The notes beneath the pieces were generated by a model. It was given only the letters and a program-made list of their open reading frames with translations. It had not been told where the DNA came from and did not search any database. The position numbers and the translations under genes were made by a program. Positions 7,668 through 9,891 of a stretch of 9,891 bases of DNA are shown here, in pieces (within the stretch, counting starts at the first letter, position 1; every line of letters starts with the position of its first letter). The stretch is from positions 1 through 9,891 of the forward strand of contig JAHFPK010000082.1 in the NCBI GenBank assembly GCA_023266715.1. Reading direction: 5' to 3'. The DNA is from Hyphomicrobiales bacterium. Its GTDB lineage: Bacteria > Pseudomonadota > Alphaproteobacteria > Rhizobiales > Aestuariivirgaceae.

Positions 7668-7729
7668 GAGATAGCCTACGATTTGTCGAGTTTCTTCATC
7701 TTGAGACTTGGTTGTTATGTCCCTATCTC
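7668..7729. repeat. 7-bp inverted repeat flanking the ybbA/tesA divergent promoter region
   Basis: GAGATAG at 7668-7674 and its exact reverse complement CTATCTC at 7723-7729 are separated by 48 bases and lie near each end of the 83-base divergent intergenic region, 14 bases from the ybbA start and 7 bases from the tesA start. Each arm reads TATCTC, a weak -10-like sequence, in the direction of the gene next to it. It may be a pair of -10 elements or a regulator site; a 7-bp match could also be chance. Confidence 0.35.
7701..7729 (+). promoter_or_regulatory. Putative promoter of tesA, predicting a leaderless or near-leaderless mRNA
   Basis: TTGAGA (7701-7706, five of six matches to the -35 consensus), a 17-base spacer and TATCTC (7724-7729, three of six to the -10 consensus). 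Transcription would begin about 7736-7737, at the ATG of tesA itself. This agrees with the absence of a spaced Shine-Dalgarno sequence before that ATG (only GGA touching it). The weak -10 keeps confidence low. Confidence 0.35.
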
Positions 7730-7736
7730 TGTTGGA

Positions 7737-8360
7737 ATGGTCAGAATTCTCTTCCTCATTGCAACTCTTCTGCTTTCAATTCAGGTGGCGCTTGCCAAGC
7801 CCATAACGCTTTTGGCCTTGGGTGACAGTCTCACTTCTGGTTTGGGGCTTGAAGCCAACGAGACCTTTCCGGCCAAACTGGAGGCGGCCTTAAAGGGCCG
7901 CTATCCTGAACTCAAGATTATCAATGGCGGAATTTCCGGTGATACGGCTGCCGATGGATTGGCGCGTCTGGATTGGGTACTCACCGATGACGTCAGCGGT
8001 CTCATTGTGGAACTCGGCGCCAATGATGCACTGCGCGGGCTTGATGCCGCACAAACGGAAGCGGCATTGGACGGCATAATGGCGAAAGCCAAGGCCAAAA
8101 ATCTGCCAGTCCTTCTGCTGGGCATGAAGGCACCACCCAACATGGGTCCGGATTATGTTGCAAGATTTGATGGCCTTTATTCGCGGCTGGCGGAAAAATA
8201 TAAGGCTTTACTTTATCCGTTTTATCTCGATGGGGTTGCCGCAAATGCCAGCCTTAACCAGGCCGATGGCATTCACCCCAATGGCCAGGGAGTGGATGTA
8301 ATTGTGACCAAAGTCATGCCCAGAATTGAGGAATTGATAGGGAAAGCCGAGGTAAAATAG
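7737..8360 (+). CDS. tesA: Periplasmic SGNH/GDSL arylesterase (multifunctional acyl-CoA thioesterase I / lysophospholipase L1 family)
   Basis: A 207-residue preprotein. Residues 1-20 (MVRILFLIATLLLSIQVALA) form a Sec signal peptide with an AxA cleavage site before Lys21; there is no lipobox cysteine, so it should be soluble in the periplasm. The SGNH blocks are complete: LALGDSLTSG (26-35) with nucleophile Ser31, GISGDT (65-70), GAND (94-97) with Asn96, and DGIHPN (177-182) with Asp177 and His180. Relatives hydrolyse aryl esters, acyl-CoA and lysophospholipids. The frame can be extended to a TTG at 7683, but the added residues would spoil the signal peptide, so I chose ATG 7737. It diverges from ybbA-ybbP, a conserved pairing suggesting that the esterase and the ABC machine act on the same lipophilic substrates in the periplasm. 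Confidence 0.93.
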   Translation: MVRILFLIATLLLSIQVALAKPITLLALGDSLTSGLGLEANETFPAKLEAALKGRYPELKIINGGISGDTAADGLARLDWVLTDDVSGLIVELGANDALRGLDAAQTEAALDGIMAKAKAKNLPVLLLGMKAPPNMGPDYVARFDGLYSRLAEKYKALLYPFYLDGVAANASLNQADGIHPNGQGVDVIVTKVMPRIEELIGKAEVK

Positions 8361-8363
8361 CAC

Positions 8364-8391
8364 TTGGCAAAAGCTCGAATCACGTTAGCTT
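8364..8391 (+). promoter_or_regulatory. Weak promoter-like sequence before thpR
   Basis: TTGGCA (8364-8369, five of six to the -35 consensus) is followed after 16 bases by TAGCTT (8386-8391, three of six). It begins four bases after the tesA stop, in the 78-base gap before thpR. thpR may equally be read through from tesA. Confidence 0.2.
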
Positions 8392-8425
8392 ATGTCCCAA
8401 GCGTTCCGAGTCACCCTTCATCAAA

Positions 8426-8430
8426 AAGGA
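8426..8430 (+). promoter_or_regulatory. Ribosome binding site of thpR (decides start)
   Basis: AAGGA sits eight bases before the ATG at 8439. The in-frame ATG at 8430 overlaps this motif, and the far-upstream TTG at 8364 has none and would add 25 residues not expected in the family. The start MPRLFTGVEIP is therefore preferred. Confidence 0.65.
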
Positions 8431-8438
8431 TGCCCGCC

Positions 8439-8981
8439 ATGCCAAGACTGTTTACCGGCGTTGAAATTCCCACCGATGTTTCCTTTGATCTTGAAATCAT
8501 GAAGGGGGGCATCATTGGAGCCCGCTGGATAGACAGGGAATCTTTCCACATTACCTTGCGGTTTATCGGCGATATAGACGGGAGCCTAGCCCGCGAAATT
8601 GCCTATGAGCTTGATGGTGTTGAGGCGCGGCCCTTTTCGCTCCGCATGAAGGGGATTGATGTCATGGGCGGCAACAAACCTCACACGCTTTTTGCCGGGA
8701 TTGAGGAAAGCGCTGAATTGCGGCGGCTGCAGTCTATCCATGAGCGGATTGCGCAAGTGCTTGGACTTCCGGCGGAGGCGCGAAAATTTGTCCCCCATGT
8801 AACCTTGGCCCGGTTGAAGGAACCTGATTTGCATGGCCTGCATCGTTTTGTTGCATCCCACAGCCTTTACCGGAGCCGGATTTTTGAGGTCGGCCGTTTT
8901 GTGCTATTCTCTTCCAGACCAACGCGGGGCGGTGGGCCCTATGCGGTTGAGGAATCCTATGATCTGCAAGCACTGCAATGA
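8439..8981 (+). CDS. thpR: RNA 2',3'-cyclic phosphodiesterase (2'-5' RNA ligase family)
   Basis: A 180-residue 2H-phosphoesterase of normal ThpR length. The two catalytic HxTx motifs are present: HITL at 37-40 (in SFHITLRFIGD) and HVTL at 120-123 (in FVPHVTLARLK). The N-terminus RLFTGVEIP is the usual first strand, and FVLFSSR near 154-160 matches the C-terminal strand. Family enzymes hydrolyse RNA 2',3'-cyclic phosphate ends to 2'-phosphate and can join tRNA half-molecules through a 2'-5' bond in vitro; they are cytosolic. It lies 78 bases after tesA, and its stop overlaps the next gene's start as ATGA. Physiological substrates in bacteria are poorly known. The reading frame extends back to 8364, but the ribosome site and family length favour 8439. 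Confidence 0.93.
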   Translation: MPRLFTGVEIPTDVSFDLEIMKGGIIGARWIDRESFHITLRFIGDIDGSLAREIAYELDGVEARPFSLRMKGIDVMGGNKPHTLFAGIEESAELRRLQSIHERIAQVLGLPAEARKFVPHVTLARLKEPDLHGLHRFVASHSLYRSRIFEVGRFVLFSSRPTRGGGPYAVEESYDLQALQ

Positions 8982-9271
8982 CCGATAAGGTTCTGGTGGG
9001 AGCGCCACGGGCCAAAATTGTGGGCGAGCTGGAGGGCTGGGTGGAAGCCAAAGGCAGGGATGCAATTGTCAAAACCTTCCAGTTCAAATCCTTCAGTCAG
9101 GCCTGGGGCTGGATGAACCGGGTGGCGCTTTTGGCCGAAAAGATGGATCACCACCCGGAATGGGTTAATGTCTATGGCCGGGTTGACGTGACACTTTCCA
9201 CCCATACGGCGGGTGGCGTTACCGAGAAAGACATCGCCCTGGCGCGTAAAATGGATGCGTTTGCCCGTTAA
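8978..9271 (+). CDS. phhB: 4a-hydroxytetrahydrobiopterin dehydratase (pterin-4a-carbinolamine dehydratase)
   Basis: A 97-residue protein of exactly the usual PCD/DcoH size. The active-site signature is complete: EKMDHHPEWVNVYGRVDVTL (54-73) with His58 and His59, then His76 in LSTHTAGGVTEKD. It dehydrates 4a-hydroxytetrahydropterin, allowing the cofactor of aromatic amino acid hydroxylases to be recycled. The ATG overlaps the thpR stop by four bases (ATGA) and lacks its own clear ribosome site, so it probably depends on thpR translation. No pterin-dependent hydroxylase gene is in the window, so the pathway served cannot be read from context. Many alphaproteobacteria carry the gene without a neighbouring hydroxylase. 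Confidence 0.94.
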   Translation: MTDKVLVGAPRAKIVGELEGWVEAKGRDAIVKTFQFKSFSQAWGWMNRVALLAEKMDHHPEWVNVYGRVDVTLSTHTAGGVTEKDIALARKMDAFAR

Positions 9272-9292
9272 GTCTTTATAAGGAGCCGTAGC

Positions 9293-9321
9293 TTGACGCA
9301 GGGGTGGGGCCACCCCATATT
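9293..9321 (+). promoter_or_regulatory. Putative promoter of the BI-1 family gene
   Basis: TTGACG (9293-9298, five of six to the -35 consensus), an optimal 17-base spacer and CATATT (9316-9321, four of six to the -10 consensus). The predicted start of transcription, near 9328, leaves a leader of roughly 24 bases containing the ribosome site. This is the best promoter match seen in the window. The whole spacer is filled by an inverted repeat (9301-9316). Confidence 0.5.
9301..9316. repeat. Perfect inverted repeat in the promoter spacer before the BI-1 gene
   Basis: GGGGTGG-GG-CCACCCC, two exact 7-base arms two bases apart; as a hairpin it would form six pairs with a GGGC loop. It lies between the proposed -35 and -10 elements, touching the first base of the -10. 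That position would suit an operator. It could alternatively be a hairpin ending the thpR-phhB transcript, but only the weak run ATATTT follows. Confidence 0.45.
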
Positions 9322-9338
9322 TGGCCCAAGAAGTTTTT

Positions 9339-9343
9339 GGAGG
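9339..9343 (+). promoter_or_regulatory. Ribosome binding site of the BI-1 family gene
   Basis: GGAGG, eight bases before the ATG at 9352. It is the strongest Shine-Dalgarno match in the window and fixes the start of this gene. Confidence 0.75.
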
Positions 9344-9351
9344 GTATTTTC

Positions 9352-9891
9352 ATGGTTGAACCACGCTATCAAGTCCAAACGGGCGCAGGCACTCAGGTCC
9401 AAATTGACCAGGGTCTGCGCAGTTACATGTTGAAAGTCTACAATTACATGGGGGCGGGGCTGGCGATTACCGGTGTGGCCGCCTATGGCACATTCCATGC
9501 AGCCGTTGATGCTGCAGGCGGATTGACCCCCTTTGGCAATGCCATATTTGTGGGCCCATTGAAGTGGGTTCTTATTTTAGCTCCGCTTGCTTTGGTTATA
9601 TTGCTGTCGTTTCGCATTAGCCGAATGAGTGTTTCGGCCGCACAAATGACCTTTTGGGCCTACGCCGCCCTTGTCGGGGTGAGCTTTGCCTCACTTGGCC
9701 TGATCTATACGGCGGGCAGCATTGCCCAGGTGTTCTTTATCACCGCGGGAACTTTTGGCGCCTTGAGTCTATATGGCTACACCACGAAACGCGATCTTGC
9801 CGGGTTCGGCTCATTCCTGTTCATGGGTTTAATTGGGCTAATCATTGCTTCTCTGGTAAATCTCTTTTTCCAAAACTCGATGTTCAATCTT
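9352..9891 (+). CDS. Bax inhibitor-1/YccA family inner-membrane protein, 3' end outside window
   Basis: The frame is open from ATG 9352 to the window edge, giving 180 residues out of a usual 230-250; the end is cut off by the window and is not a real truncation. The N-terminus carries IDQGLRSYMLKVYNYMGAGL (18-37), the conserved entry to TM1 in proteobacterial members. Membrane segments are seen at about 31-50, 70-88, 99-119, 124-142 and 152-174, with the family motif YGYTTKRDLAGFGSF (141-155) between TM4 and TM5. Two further helices are expected beyond the edge. Relatives include E. coli YccA, which interacts with and can inhibit the FtsH protease, and BsYetJ, a pH-gated calcium leak channel; which role applies here is unknown. 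It appears to have its own promoter and a strong ribosome site, 80 bases after phhB. Confidence 0.93.
   Translation, partial: MVEPRYQVQTGAGTQVQIDQGLRSYMLKVYNYMGAGLAITGVAAYGTFHAAVDAAGGLTPFGNAIFVGPLKWVLILAPLALVILLSFRISRMSVSAAQMTFWAYAALVGVSFASLGLIYTAGSIAQVFFITAGTFGALSLYGYTTKRDLAGFGSFLFMGLIGLIIASLVNLFFQNSMFNL

Noticed and set aside
7078..7674. 198-codon open frame on the plus strand opposite ybbA
   Set aside because: It mirrors the ABC ATPase, whose motifs are all intact on the minus strand. Long antisense frames opposite ABC ATPase genes are a well-known source of false gene calls; no ribosome site or family features were seen.
7683..7736. Upstream extension of tesA by 18 residues from a TTG
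   Set aside because: It would place a longer, partly polar stretch before a complete signal peptide that starts naturally at ATG 7737.
8364..8438. Upstream extension of thpR by 25 residues from a TTG
   Set aside because: No ribosome site precedes it, the added residues do not resemble the family N-terminus, and AAGGA at 8426-8430 points to ATG 8439.
1..9891. A defence island, prophage, integrated element or secondary-metabolite cluster
   Set aside because: All genes belong to familiar chromosomal families with even spacing and similar base use; there are no integrases, transposases, direct repeats, tRNA attachment sites or atypical stretches.

Overview
This 9.9 kb window looks like an ordinary, gene-dense stretch of chromosome from an alphaproteobacterium, most probably a member of Hyphomicrobiales (Rhizobiales) or a close relative. 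The basis is gene content and order: a PduO-type cobalamin adenosyltransferase beside etfBA, and a ybbA-ybbP / tesA / thpR cluster followed by a Bax-inhibitor-1 family protein whose N-terminus is of a type I associate with that class. Base composition is moderately GC-rich by eye (not counted). There are no RNA genes, insertion sequences, CRISPR arrays or phage genes, no visible pseudogenes, and no stretch over 300 bases without a gene; the largest gap between coding regions is about 97 bases.

Layout. Positions 1-639 (+) hold the C-terminal half of a major facilitator transporter whose start lies left of the window. It converges on a run of seven minus-strand genes, listed here in transcription order: ybbA (ABC ATPase, 7653-6970), ybbP (large FtsX-type permease, 6973-4451), a PduO-type cob(I)alamin adenosyltransferase (4418-3834), a rhomboid intramembrane protease (3834-3142), etfB (3044-2298), etfA (2295-1354) and a glutathione S-transferase-like gene (1307-621). 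ybbA/ybbP overlap by ATGA and adenosyltransferase/rhomboid by TAATG, so both pairs are probably translationally coupled. A plausible sigma-70-type promoter lies just before etfB, so etfBA may form its own unit. Diverging from ybbA on the plus strand are tesA (7737-8360), thpR (8439-8981), a pterin-4a-carbinolamine dehydratase (8978-9271) and, after its own likely promoter, a Bax-inhibitor-1 family membrane protein cut by the right edge (9352-9891).

How the genes may work together. EtfAB passes electrons from acyl-CoA dehydrogenases towards the quinone pool. The adenosyltransferase makes the coenzyme of methylmalonyl-CoA mutase, so both fit fatty-acid and branched-chain amino-acid breakdown. 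YbbA-YbbP with divergent TesA is a widely conserved arrangement that suggests an inner-membrane ABC machine acting with a periplasmic SGNH esterase. ThpR (RNA 2',3'-cyclic phosphodiesterase) and the pterin dehydratase are coupled by a 4-base overlap without an obvious shared pathway.

I found no clear sign of a new defence, mobile or biosynthetic system. The points most worth a second look are regulatory: an inverted repeat in the spacer of the putative BI-1 promoter, a matched inverted repeat in the ybbA/tesA divergent region with a possibly leaderless tesA, and the unexplained pairing of a rhomboid protease with a cobalamin adenosyltransferase.
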